Source of the DNA: Streptosporangium album
GTDB lineage: Bacteria > Actinomycetota > Actinomycetes > Streptosporangiales > Streptosporangiaceae
Assembly (NCBI RefSeq): GCF_014203795.1
Contig: NZ_JACHJU010000006.1
Coordinates: 369,885 to 433,884, forward strand
Length of the DNA: 64,000 bases
Direction: 5' to 3'
The translations under genes and the position numbers were made by a program. The notes below the pieces were generated by a model. It was not told where the DNA came from and ran no database searches. It saw only the letters and a program-made list of their open reading frames with translations. Positions 16,063-24,475 of the stretch are shown piece by piece (position 1 is the stretch's first letter; each line of letters starts with the position of its first letter).

Positions 16063-18888
16063 TCACTTGGTGAGGGTGAGGGTGTCGACGTCGAACAGGT
16101 AGCCGCTGCCTCCGGTGAAGACGAGGAAGAGGGGGCCGGTGGCTGATCCGGTGAGGGGGGTGGAGACGTTCTGGAAGGTTTCCCAGCTTCCGGTGTTCGG
16201 TGCGGTGACCGAGCCGAGGAGGGTGCCGGTGGCTGATCCGGAGCGGATCTGGATGGTTCCGCCGGATCCGGCGGAGGAGATGCGGGCGCTGAAGGCGGTG
16301 GCGCCTGTCGTGGTGATGGTGGAGTAGCCGGTCCAGTCGCCGTTTTCGATGTATCCGGCGGTTTTGCCGCCGCTGGCCGAGGTGTGGTCGGCGATCTGCA
16401 CGCCCGAGGTGGAGGTGTAGGACTCCGCCTCGGCCGTGGTGGACGTCCCGGTGGCGAAGGTGAAGGCGTCCACGTCGAACAGGTTGCCCGAGCCGGTCGG
16501 GCCCTTGAACACCAGGAACAGGGTGGTGCTTCCGGCGGGTGCGTTGGAGATACCCGTGGTGACGTTGGTGAAGGTCTCCCAGCTGCCGGTCACCGGCACG
16601 GTGGCCGTGCCGAGGAGGGTGCCGGTGGCAGAACCCGCCCGCACCTCGATGGTCCCGCCCGCTCCGGCCGAGGAGACCCGGAAGGACGCGCTCTTGACGT
16701 TGGACAGCACGTAGGGCTGGAAGGAGACCCAGTCGCCGTTGTCGATGAACCCGGCCGTCCGGGCGCCCTCGGCGGAGGTGTGGTCGGCCGGCTGGACACC
16801 GGACTGCGCGCCGAAGTGCTCGGCCTGCCGGTGCCGGGGCTGCAGCACGCGGATGCTGTGCGTGGTCAGGCCGCCGGCGTCGGTGTACTCCGCGTCGAAG
16901 ACGCCGTAGATGTTGGCCGCGGCGTCGTGCTCACCGTCGATCGGCACCGCGATGCTCCCGGAGCAGCCGTTCTTGGAGGTGATCGCGTGGCGGTGGCTGT
17001 CGTGGCCCAGCAGGTATGTGACCTTCACCTTGGCGCAGTCGACGGCGCCGTCCTCCGGGTCGCTGACGCCGACCTGGAAGGGGACGGTGTCACCGAAGGA
17101 GAACGGCTGGCCGTCGCCGGGGGAGGTGAGCGAGACGGTCGGCGCGCTGTTGCCGACGGTCACCACGACGCTCGCGGTCCCGGTCAGCCCGGTCGGGTCG
17201 GTGACCGTCAGGGTCGGCGTGTAGGTGCCGTTGACGGTGTAGGTGTGGGACGGGTTGGCCTGGGTGGATGTCCCGCCGTCACCGAAATTCCACGAGTAGG
17301 TGAGGGCGCCGCCCTCGGGGTCGGAGCTGCCCGCGGAGGAGAAGGCGACAGCCAGCGGGTTGGGGCCGGAGGTCTTGTCCGCGGCCACCTTGGCGACGGG
17401 GTTGCGGTTGCTGCCGCCGATGTACTCGATCCGGTAGAGCGCCTGGTTGTCGCTGCCGGTGCCGTAGTCCAGCACGTACAGCGCGCCGTCCGGGCCGAAG
17501 GCCATGTCCATGACCTGGGTGCCCGTCCACGGGAACGCCGAGATCTCACCGGGGGAGCCGTCGGACTTGACCTCGATCGCCTTGATCCAGCGCCTGCCGT
17601 ACTCGCCGGCGAAGTAGCGGCCGTTCAGCGAGGAGGGGAACTTGACGCTGGAGTTGAGGGCCGCGTCGTAGCGGTAGACCGGGCCGCCCATCGGCGACTC
17701 CGAGCCGCCGCCGAACTCCGGTGGCGAGCCCGCGTCGCCGTACTTGATCCAGCTCGACTTGGCCGCGGGGAGCGTGGCCAGGCCGGTGTTGCGGAAGGAG
17801 TTGTTCGCCGGGCCGCCCGCGCAGTTGTACTTCGCGCCGGAGGGGCCGCTGGGGAAGGTGTACTCGTTGTAGGTCTCGGCGGTGGTGTTGGTGCCCGTGC
17901 AGTACGGCCAGCCGTAGTTGCCGGGCGCTGTGATCCGGTTGAACTCCACCTGGCCGCCGGGGCCGCGGTTGGCGTCGGCCGCGCCCGCGTCGGGGCCGTA
18001 GTCGCCCAGGTAGACGATGCCGGTGGCCTTGTCGACCGACATCCGGAACGGGTTGCGGAAACCCATCGCGTAGATCTCCGGCCGGGTCTTCGCGGTGCCG
18101 GGCGCGAAGAGGTTGCCCGAGGGGACGGTGTAGCTGCCGTCGGGCTGCGGCTTGATCCGCAGGACCTTGCCGCGCAGGTCGTTGGTGTTGCCCGAGGAGC
18201 GCTGGGCGTCGAACTGCGGGTTGCGGTTGGTCTGTTCGTCGAGGGGCGAGTAGGAGTTGGACTCGAACGGGTTGGTGTCGTCCCCTGTCGTCAGGTACAG
18301 GTTCCCGGACGCGTCGAAGTCGATGTCGCCGCCGACGTGGCAGCACTGCCCGCGGTCGTTGGGGACCTCCAGGACGATCTTCTCGCTGGCGAGGTCGAGC
18401 GTGCCGTCGGTCTTCAGTACGAACCGCGACAGGTTGAGATGGCCCTTCCAGGGGGCGAAGTCGGTGTCGGTGCCCGTCTTGGGGGCGTCGCCCGACGGAG
18501 TGGTCAGCTTCGGCGAGTAGTACAGGTAGATGTAGCGGTTCGTGGCGAAATCGGGGTCCGCCGCGACGCCCTGCAGTCCTTCCTCGTCGTGCGTGTAGAC
18601 GTTGAGCGTGGCGGCGACCTTGGTGGTGCCCGCCGCGTCGGTGACGCGGACCGTGCCGTTGCGGGCGGTGTGGACCACCGACCGGTCGGGCAGCACCGCC
18701 AGGGACATCGCCTCGCCGAGCTTGGCCGCGCCGACGGCCAGCTGGACCTGTTGGTAGTCGGACGGAGGGATGACGATCGCCGCCTGAGCGGTCTGGGCCG
18801 CGTGAGCCGGGGGGATCGCCAGGCTGCCGGCGGTGATCAGCAGCGTCGTGGCGAGCAACCGGGTCCAGGGCCGAGAACGTGGTGACAT
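16063..18888 (-). CDS. Secreted glucose/sorbosone dehydrogenase-like protein with PKD and two CBM6 domains
   Basis: 941 residues. A signal peptide (to about residue 30, PPAHAAQ) is followed by a six-bladed PQQ-type sugar dehydrogenase propeller (about 45-485; GLQGVAADPDFATNRYIYLY, RDNGRG-like histidine region HVGGDIDFDASGNLYLTTGD, GNYGWPYCTGTN, MDMAFGPDGALYVLDYG). A PKD domain (about 495-580; SSDPEGGALTYSWNFGDGGT), an Ig-like segment and two CBM6-like domains (about 690-815 and 820-941) follow. The last CBM6 is the partner of the 372-bp repeat. The predicted role is oxidation of glycan-bound or free sugar outside the cell, with the binding domains holding it on polysaccharide. No PQQ biosynthesis genes are nearby. 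Confidence 0.87.
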   Translation of the reverse strand: MSPRSRPWTRLLATTLLITAGSLAIPPAHAAQTAQAAIVIPPSDYQQVQLAVGAAKLGEAMSLAVLPDRSVVHTARNGTVRVTDAAGTTKVAATLNVYTHDEEGLQGVAADPDFATNRYIYLYYSPKLTTPSGDAPKTGTDTDFAPWKGHLNLSRFVLKTDGTLDLASEKIVLEVPNDRGQCCHVGGDIDFDASGNLYLTTGDDTNPFESNSYSPLDEQTNRNPQFDAQRSSGNTNDLRGKVLRIKPQPDGSYTVPSGNLFAPGTAKTRPEIYAMGFRNPFRMSVDKATGIVYLGDYGPDAGAADANRGPGGQVEFNRITAPGNYGWPYCTGTNTTAETYNEYTFPSGPSGAKYNCAGGPANNSFRNTGLATLPAAKSSWIKYGDAGSPPEFGGGSESPMGGPVYRYDAALNSSVKFPSSLNGRYFAGEYGRRWIKAIEVKSDGSPGEISAFPWTGTQVMDMAFGPDGALYVLDYGTGSDNQALYRIEYIGGSNRNPVAKVAADKTSGPNPLAVAFSSAGSSDPEGGALTYSWNFGDGGTSTQANPSHTYTVNGTYTPTLTVTDPTGLTGTASVVVTVGNSAPTVSLTSPGDGQPFSFGDTVPFQVGVSDPEDGAVDCAKVKVTYLLGHDSHRHAITSKNGCSGSIAVPIDGEHDAAANIYGVFDAEYTDAGGLTTHSIRVLQPRHRQAEHFGAQSGVQPADHTSAEGARTAGFIDNGDWVSFQPYVLSNVKSASFRVSSAGAGGTIEVRAGSATGTLLGTATVPVTGSWETFTNVTTGISNAPAGSTTLFLVFKGPTGSGNLFDVDAFTFATGTSTTAEAESYTSTSGVQIADHTSASGGKTAGYIENGDWTGYSTITTTGATAFSARISSAGSGGTIQIRSGSATGTLLGSVTAPNTGSWETFQNVSTPLTGSATGPLFLVFTGGSGYLFDVDTLTLTK
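16069..16440. repeat. 372-bp CBM6 repeat, copy 2
   Basis: Second copy of the repeat at 14319-14690, encoding the last domain of the sugar dehydrogenase protein. The neighbouring CBM6 in the same protein (about 16450-16820) is clearly related at protein level but much more diverged in DNA, so the near-identity of the two repeat copies is recent. Confidence 0.95.
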
Positions 18889-19171
18889 GAGGATCCTTTC
18901 CTGACCTGGGGGGTTAAGTCAGGCAAGGCGCGCGCCGCCGCGCTGGTTGCCGTGGTGCTTCGATGTCTTTATTTGTCTTTGAGAGCAATTAATTGGGTTT
19001 GTAACACGGGGATGTCGTGCTGTGCACCCCTGAGCCAGGTAACGAATTAGCAACCGGCGGACGCGTTGCAGGTCGGCGAAAAATCAGAGCAAGGTTATGA
19101 AAGTGTTACACAAGGCGAAACGTTTCGACGCTTGTGTCTCCGCCGTACTGGTGTTTTTAATTCGGCGAACC
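18889..19171. promoter_or_regulatory. Control region with CGAAACGTTTCG operator, paralogous to 12414-12765
   Basis: AT-richer gap between the divergent sugar dehydrogenase gene and the truncated ROK gene. It carries TGTCTTTGAGAGCAATTAAT (about 18967-18986, related to the ROK promoter at 12430-12452), a perfect 12-bp palindrome CGAAACGTTTCG (19116-19127) and AACGTTTCGACGCTTG (19119-19134). The last element is identical to 12573-12588 and is followed in both places by GCCGTACTGG. This looks like a duplicated promoter-regulator unit. The palindrome is of LacI-operator type. Confidence 0.65.
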
Positions 19172-19480
19172 ATGCAAATTAATTGGGAGCGCGACGTGCG
19201 GCACAGCCGGGACGGCGGTTGGAACGGGAACGCGAAGAGTCCCGTCAGGTCGGCGGGGATCCCCGCCGACCAGGCCACGGTGCGCCGGTCCAACCTCTCC
19301 CTCGTGCTGCGACACGTGAGCGAGCACGGTTCGCGATCGAGGTCGCTCGTCGCCGCGGAGACGGGCCTGAACAAGACCACCGTGACCAGCCTCATCGACA
19401 CCACCATCGGCATCCGCCGCATCACGACACCGAGCCCGGAAGGGAACGCTGATCGAGTGCCCCCACCGTTCTTCCGCTGA
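19172..19480 (+). pseudogene. Truncated ROK-family regulator (HTH only)
   Basis: From ATG 19172 the frame reads a ROK-type N-terminal helix-turn-helix (VRRSNLSLVLRHVSEHGSRS, then SLVAAETGLNKTTVTSLI), close to residues 25-65 of the ROK protein at 11025-12413. The match ends abruptly after the HTH (at about DTTIGIRRI), and the frame closes with an unrelated low-complexity tail at 19480. The whole sugar-kinase-like domain is missing. Its promoter region is also a copy of the one at 12414-12765. It is most likely a decayed duplicate, though a short DNA-binding protein could still be made. Confidence 0.75.
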
Positions 19481-20272
19481 ACCCGCGGACTCCTGAACCT
19501 TGGTGGCGGGCCGCATGCCCGGCCATCCCCGCCCTCGGCCCCCCTGCCCCCGTCCGTCCGGCTGACCGATCCGTGATGGCGCCGTTCCCGCCGACCTCGG
19601 CTCCGTCACGGTGGCGCCGCTTCGAGTCGGACGGGCGGACGGGCCCCTCTCGGGGATCCGCGCGAGAGGGAGTCGATCGTCGTGGTGGCCGTGCTGCTGC
19701 AGCGCCGTTCCCTCACTTTCCGGACCTGATTTCCACCCCCCCACAGTCCGGGAGCGGGGTGCTGGAGGCCACGGTGACCTACAGTCCCGCGATGGACTCC
19801 TCGGCGATCAAGCCGGCGCGGATGGAAGGCAGCCAGATAACCGACGGGGCCTTGTCGTAACGGGTGGCCAGACCGCGCCGGTCCTTTCCGTTCTCAGGAG
19901 ATGACAAGGACGCCGAAGTGCCGCACGCGATCGGTGCGGCTGATTCGGTGTCCTAGTCACGGGTGAGGAACATGCCTGCGACCCTGACCGCGTTTCGCGC
20001 GGGGTGGCTTCGTGCGGTTGGCCGCCTGGTCCGCCTTCTCCGGGATCACTGCCCGGATGTTGCGTCTGCGCAGACATCCGATCTGCCTGAACCGTCAAGC
20101 CGTATCGGTGCCGTAGCACGGTCTCTCATCACGGATGTGGCTTCGTTCCGGGGTATAGCACCAGAACCCGAGCACTGGCAGCACCGCCCGTGGGCCGCTG
20201 GGATGAGAACGCACCTTGTTCCTCGTGCTGAATCCGTTCGCGGCGGATCACAGCCACCGCCATGATGGACCG
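19481..20272. other. Gene-poor stretch without a convincing CDS
   Basis: About 790 bases in which no frame has recognisable protein features. It holds one transposase-tail remnant (19779-19895, listed separately). Codon-position bias is weak in all frames and several short frames overlap on both strands. I see no RNA gene or strong hairpin here. Confidence 0.5.
19779..19895 (-). pseudogene. IS5-type transposase C-terminal remnant
   Basis: Read on the minus strand, ENGKDRRGLATRYDKAPS is followed by VIWLPSIRAGLIAEESIAGL and a stop. The phrase LATRYDK plus a short hydrophobic helix is characteristic of the C-terminus of IS5-type transposases (usually LATRYDKTA..Y.A..HLA). The upstream part is out of frame or lost, so this is an old fragment. 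The short length keeps the call tentative. Confidence 0.4.
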
Positions 20273-20968
20273 ATGCCCCCGAAAACTGCTTATCACGACG
20301 CGCTCGGAGACTACTTCGCCGAGCACGCCGGCACCAGCCCGTACAACGCCTACACCGATCGGCCCGCGATGCTGGGACTCGCCGGTGACGTCGCCGGGGC
20401 GAGGGTCCTCGATGTCGGCTGCGGTGCCGGGCATTACGCGGCCGAGCTGCTGGCGCGCGGTGCCGAGGTGGTCGGTGTCGACGGCAGCAGCACGCTGCTG
20501 GATCACGCGCGGGCACGGGTGGGCGAGCGGGCCGAGCTCCATCTGCACGATCTGGAGAAGCCGCTGGACTTCGCCGCCGACGCGTCGTTCGACGGGGCCG
20601 TGTGCGCGCTGGTGTTCCACCACCTCACCCGTCGCACGCAGCTGCTGGGCGAGCTGCGCCGTGTGCTGCGGCCTGGGGGATGGCTCCTGGTCTCAACGAC
20701 TCATCCGGCAGCCGACTGGCGCCACTTCGGCGGCTCGTATTACGCCGACGACTGGGTCGACCTTTCTCTCGGGGGCGGCCCGTTCTCGATCCGCTTCCAG
20801 CGCATGCCATTGGAAACGTTCCTGGGCGAGCTGCTGGCCGCTGGGTTCGGCCTGGAGCGACTCCTCGAGCCGCGCCCGGTCCCAGGCCTGAGAGAAATCG
20901 ACGAGGCCGCTCACGACAAGCTGCACCGGACGCCGTCCTTCCTCGCCGTCAGGCTTGTGCGCCCTTGA
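20273..20968 (+). CDS. SAM-dependent class I methyltransferase
   Basis: 231 residues. SAM motif I is VLDVGCGAGHYAAELLARG (about residues 43-61), motif II acidic residue follows in VVGVDGSSTLLDHAR, and motif IV region is FDGAVCALVFHHLTRR; RVLRPGGWLLVSTTHPA is the post-motif segment. It resembles small-molecule methyltransferases of the UbiE/Methyltransf_11 type. ATG 20273 is preferred because the upstream extension is not family-like. It stands alone, 10 kb from the biosynthetic cluster, so there is no evidence that it belongs to it. Substrate unknown. Confidence 0.8.
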   Translation: MPPKTAYHDALGDYFAEHAGTSPYNAYTDRPAMLGLAGDVAGARVLDVGCGAGHYAAELLARGAEVVGVDGSSTLLDHARARVGERAELHLHDLEKPLDFAADASFDGAVCALVFHHLTRRTQLLGELRRVLRPGGWLLVSTTHPAADWRHFGGSYYADDWVDLSLGGGPFSIRFQRMPLETFLGELLAAGFGLERLLEPRPVPGLREIDEAAHDKLHRTPSFLAVRLVRP

Positions 20969-21120
20969 CCACGTGAAGGCGACCAGCGACGTCTCCGCCC
21001 ACAGGCCGTCAAATCCAGACGGCTCAGACCGCACGATCGTCTGGGCCAGGACACACCGGTCCCAGACGGCCAGGCTTCTCCCGGGGCGCGGGTGATGGAT
21101 GCCGATCCGGCGGTAGCCCT

Positions 21121-22212
21121 TCAGGGGGCGAGCAGGGCCAGGGCGCCGGCGTAGATCTCCACGGCCTTCTCGATCCGCGGGATCTCGCAGTACTCGTCGG
21201 TGACATGCGCCTGCTCGGGCTCTCCGGGGCCGCAGATCACGATGGGGGGTGCGCCGCAGGCGGTGGTCAGCACCGAGGCGTCGGTGAAGTAACTGGCGGC
21301 CGGGTGGTCACCCGGGGGACTGGCCCCCGCAGCGAGCAGGGCCCGCACGAAGGGATCGTCCGGGTCGGTCCACACCGCGGGAAGGTCGGTCAGCACCTCC
21401 AGCGACGTCTCCCCGCCCAGTTCCTTCCGCAGCCGCTCGCGCAGCTCGGCGTGGTCCTGGCCGGTGACCGTACGCATGTCGACGGTCGCCTCGGCGAGGT
21501 CGGGGACGGAGTTCACATTGATCCCGCCGTGCACCGTACCCACGTTCACGGACGGCGCGCCGAGCCAGGGGTGCGCGGGAAGGCCGAAGTCGAAGTGTTC
21601 GACGGCGCCGACGGCGCGCGCCAGCTTGTAGACGGCGTTGTCGCCCAGATGGGGCATCGAGCCGTGGGCGGTCCGGCCCTGGGCGATCACCTTGAGCCAG
21701 AGCGCGCCCTTGTGCCCGAGCAGGGCGCGGTTCGCGGTCGGCTCGGCCACCAGCAGCCCCCGGGACCGGCCGACCAGCCCCTGGGCGATCATGTCGATCG
21801 CGCCTTCGCAGCCGGTCTCTTCCCCCACGGTGAGAACGATCTCCAGCGCCGTCCGGTGAGCGGGCCCGCGCGCGTGCCGCTCGGCGGCGACGACCAGCGC
21901 GGCGACCCCGGCCTTCATGTCGCTCGACCCCCGCCCGTAAAGCCGGTCGCCGTCCACCTCCGCGGCGTGTGGCCCGTACGTCCAGTCCTGACCGCCCAGC
22001 GGGACCGTGTCGAGGTGACCGGTGAGGGTGACGGGTACGCCCGTTCCCCACCGGGCCACCACTCCGGTACGGCCGGGCGCGTAGGCGTGTGCCCGCACCT
22101 CGAAACCGGCGGCCTCCAGCCTGCGTGCGAGCGGCTCGGCGACCGCGGCCTCGCCGCCGCCCACCGAGTCGATCCTGATCAGCTCGCGGGTCAGCTCCAC
22201 GACGTCGGTCAT
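21121..22212 (-). CDS. M20 metallopeptidase, ArgE/DapE-type
   Basis: 363 residues. The first metal-binding motif is TLTGHLDTVPLGGQDW (His, Asp), the second GRGSSDMKAGVAALV (bridging Asp), and the catalytic/binding Glu pair is VGEETGCEGAIDM; a dimerisation domain follows (GALWLKVIAQGRTAHGSMPH). The family removes acyl or succinyl groups from amino-acid-type substrates. The start overlaps the LacI stop by four bases, so it is the second gene of the minus-strand arm of the nucleoside/ribose-type locus. This context suggests hydrolysis of an amide or N-acyl intermediate, but the substrate is not determined. Confidence 0.85.
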   Translation of the reverse strand: MTDVVELTRELIRIDSVGGGEAAVAEPLARRLEAAGFEVRAHAYAPGRTGVVARWGTGVPVTLTGHLDTVPLGGQDWTYGPHAAEVDGDRLYGRGSSDMKAGVAALVVAAERHARGPAHRTALEIVLTVGEETGCEGAIDMIAQGLVGRSRGLLVAEPTANRALLGHKGALWLKVIAQGRTAHGSMPHLGDNAVYKLARAVGAVEHFDFGLPAHPWLGAPSVNVGTVHGGINVNSVPDLAEATVDMRTVTGQDHAELRERLRKELGGETSLEVLTDLPAVWTDPDDPFVRALLAAGASPPGDHPAASYFTDASVLTTACGAPPIVICGPGEPEQAHVTDEYCEIPRIEKAVEIYAGALALLAP

Positions 22213-23279
22213 GCCACTTCCTCCTCTTCCTGGCCGTTCCCGGCCACGATCCCCGCGGCTGCGATCGTGTCCGCGCCCGAGGTCACGGGCCGGCTGGTCT
22301 CCCGTACGACGAGCCGGGGGGCGATCGCCAGGCGCTGCGCGGGTCGCGGATCGCTCACCCGCACCTGGCCCAGCAGGCGCACCACCTCGGCCGCCATCTC
22401 CTCCACGGGCTGGCGCACGGTGGTGAGCGGCGGGTCGCACATCGTGGCGTGGCCGACATCGTCGAACCCCACCACCGACACCTCCTCGGGAACCCGTACG
22501 CCGCCGAGCCGCAGCGCCCGCAGCAGGCCGACCGCGATCTCGTCGTTCCCGCAGATCACCGCATCGGGCAGGGTGCCGTCAGCGAGCAGCCGGCGACCGG
22601 CCTCGAATCCCCAGTCAAGGGTGAACTCCCCGAGCAGCGGTGCCCCGGAGTCCACGCCGGCACGGGCGGTGGCGAGCTGGAAGCCGGCCAGCCGCAACCT
22701 CGCGGAGGAGTTCATCAGGCGGCTGCTGACGAAGACGACCGAACGCGCCCCTCCGGCGACCACGTGGTCGACCGCCTGGGCCAGCGCCGAGTCGTCGTCC
22801 ACGCCCACCCAGTCGGCTCCGCCGCCCTCGATGTATCGGTCCACCTGTACCAGCGGCACCTGCCGGGCGGCGTTCAGGACGGCCGGCGCGCTGGCCTCGA
22901 AGTCGCACGGGCTGATGATCAGACCGTCCACACGCCGCGCCAGCAGCGTGTTCAACCGCCTGGCCTCGATCTCGGGTGTGTACTGCGAGGCGCACAGCAG
23001 CAGGTCGCGCCCGGACTTCTGGAGTTGATGCTCCACCGCCTCGACCATCGTGGTGAAGAACGGGTTGCCGATGCCGGGGACGACCATGCCGACCGTCCCG
23101 GTGGTCCGGTCGCGCAGCGCCTTGGCGACGGCGTTCGGCTGGTATCCCAGCTCGGCGGCCGCCCGTGTCACCCGCTCGGCCACCTCGGGGGTGACCTTGC
23201 GACGGCCGGACAGGGCACGCGAGGCCGAGGCCACGGAGACGCCGGCCGCTCTGGCGACGTCGTGGATTGTCACACCCAT
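22209..23279 (-). CDS. LacI-family transcriptional regulator
   Basis: 356 residues. The N-terminal HTH and hinge are textbook (MGVTIHDVARAAGVSVASAS, RALSGRRKVTPEVAERV, GYQPNAVAKALR), followed by a periplasmic-binding-protein-like sensor (VGMVVPGIGNPFFTTMVEAV, VDGLIISPCDFEA, DAVICGNDEIAVGLLRALR, VSVVGFDDVGHA). The sensor is of the ribose/purine repressor type, matching the divergent ribose-type importer. Palindromic sites at 23284-23297 and 23438-23451 are probable operators, giving autoregulation and control of the importer operon. Confidence 0.92.
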   Translation of the reverse strand: MGVTIHDVARAAGVSVASASRALSGRRKVTPEVAERVTRAAAELGYQPNAVAKALRDRTTGTVGMVVPGIGNPFFTTMVEAVEHQLQKSGRDLLLCASQYTPEIEARRLNTLLARRVDGLIISPCDFEASAPAVLNAARQVPLVQVDRYIEGGGADWVGVDDDSALAQAVDHVVAGGARSVVFVSSRLMNSSARLRLAGFQLATARAGVDSGAPLLGEFTLDWGFEAGRRLLADGTLPDAVICGNDEIAVGLLRALRLGGVRVPEEVSVVGFDDVGHATMCDPPLTTVRQPVEEMAAEVVRLLGQVRVSDPRPAQRLAIAPRLVVRETSRPVTSGADTIAAAGIVAGNGQEEEEVA

Positions 23280-23283
23280 GTCG

Positions 23284-23297
23284 TGTAATCGATTTCC
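23284..23297. promoter_or_regulatory. Probable LacI operator O1 (imperfect)
   Basis: TGTAATCGATTTCC, matching the perfect palindrome at 23438 at 12 of 14 positions, lies only 4 bases upstream of the lacI-type start codon. Binding here would block expression of the regulator and M20 gene. Confidence 0.65.
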
Positions 23298-23437
23298 CTA
23301 GTAGGGCTGAGGACAACCAGCCGGTTTCCCGCCTCACAGGGCCGGACCACGTGCGGGTCCCTAGAACGATAGAGCGTCGGTGGGGCTAAGTCACCCTTGA
23401 CGGGAGTTTGTCCTGGTGGTTAACATCCCCGGAAATT

Positions 23438-23451
23438 GGTAATCGATTACC
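23438..23451. promoter_or_regulatory. Probable LacI operator O2 (perfect palindrome)
   Basis: GGTAATCGATTACC is a perfect 14-bp palindrome with the central CG usual for LacI-family sites. It is 38 bases upstream of the binding-protein gene start, where it would cover the promoter of the importer operon. Confidence 0.8.
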
Positions 23452-23489
23452 GAACTTCTCTGCATCAGTGTCCCCGAAAGGCTGATCCG

Positions 23490-24458
23490 ATGGCACGATC
23501 GACCCGACTCACCCGCCTGGCCGCCGTCTCGGCACTCCTCGCCACCGGCCTGCTGGGCGCAGCGTGCGGCACGGACGGTTCCGCCTCAGGCGGCGGTGAA
23601 AAACCGCGCATCGGCCTGGTGCAGATCAATCAGCAGGCGATCTTCTTCAACGAGATGAACGCCGGTGCCCAGCAGGCCGCGGAGGAGGCGGGCGTCGATC
23701 TCACGATCTTCAACGCCAACGACGATGCCCTGAAGCAGAACGAGGCCATCGACAACTTCGTCCAGCAGCAGTTCGACGGCATCGTCGTGGTGGCCATCGA
23801 CGTCGAGGGCATCAAACCCGCCGTCAAGATCGCCAAGGACGCGGGGCTCAAGGTCGTGGCCGTCGACGCGATCGTCGACTCCCCGGCGGTCGACACCCAG
23901 GTGGGCGTGGACAACGCCGCCGCGGCCAAGCAGATGGGCACGTTCGTCAACGACTGGGCCAAGAAGCAGAATGTGGCCGCACCGAACATCGGCGTGGTCG
24001 GCGCACTCAACTCCTACATCCAGAACCTGCGCAAGGACGGCTTCAACTCGACCGTCGAGGCGGCCGGCGCCAAGATCGTGCAGACCGTGGACGGGCAGAA
24101 CAAGCAGGAGGCCGCCCTGACCGCCGCCGAGAACCTGCTGACCTCGCGCTCGGACCTCACCGCCGTCTACGCCACCGGGGAGCCCGCGCTGCTCGGCACG
24201 GTGGCCGCGGTGAAGTCGCAGAACGCGGGCGACCGGGTCAAGATCTTCGGCTGGGACCTCACCAAGGAGGCGATCGGCGGGATCGACGACGGCTCCGTCG
24301 CGGGGGTCGTGCAGCAGGACCCCCGGACCGAGGGCTACGAGGCGGTCAAGGAGGTCAAGGCACTGATCGGCGGCGCGCAGGCCAAGAAGACCATCGATGT
24401 GCCCGTGACGATCGTGACCAAGGAAAACGTCGACAAGTACCGCTCCACCTTCAAGTGA
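23490..24458 (+). CDS. Sugar ABC transporter substrate-binding lipoprotein (RbsB-like)
   Basis: 322 residues. The lipobox LLGAAC puts the lipid-modified Cys near residue 27. The mature protein is a type I periplasmic binding fold of the ribose/galactose class: RIGLVQINQQAIFFNEMNAG, VVVAIDVEGIKPAVKIAKDA and DNAAAAKQMGTFVNDW are typical. It binds ligand for the ATPase and permease encoded next. ATG 23490 is chosen over upstream codons because the signal peptide starts here, 38 bases after the LacI operator. Confidence 0.92.
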   Translation: MARSTRLTRLAAVSALLATGLLGAACGTDGSASGGGEKPRIGLVQINQQAIFFNEMNAGAQQAAEEAGVDLTIFNANDDALKQNEAIDNFVQQQFDGIVVVAIDVEGIKPAVKIAKDAGLKVVAVDAIVDSPAVDTQVGVDNAAAAKQMGTFVNDWAKKQNVAAPNIGVVGALNSYIQNLRKDGFNSTVEAAGAKIVQTVDGQNKQEAALTAAENLLTSRSDLTAVYATGEPALLGTVAAVKSQNAGDRVKIFGWDLTKEAIGGIDDGSVAGVVQQDPRTEGYEAVKEVKALIGGAQAKKTIDVPVTIVTKENVDKYRSTFK

Positions 24459-24475
24459 GCGGTGGGGAGCCCCAC

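Noticed and set aside
20273..20968. Methyltransferase considered as a sugar or macrolactam tailoring enzyme
   Set aside because: It is separated from the cluster by the whole nucleoside operon, has no coupling to cluster genes and shows no sugar-methyltransferase signature.
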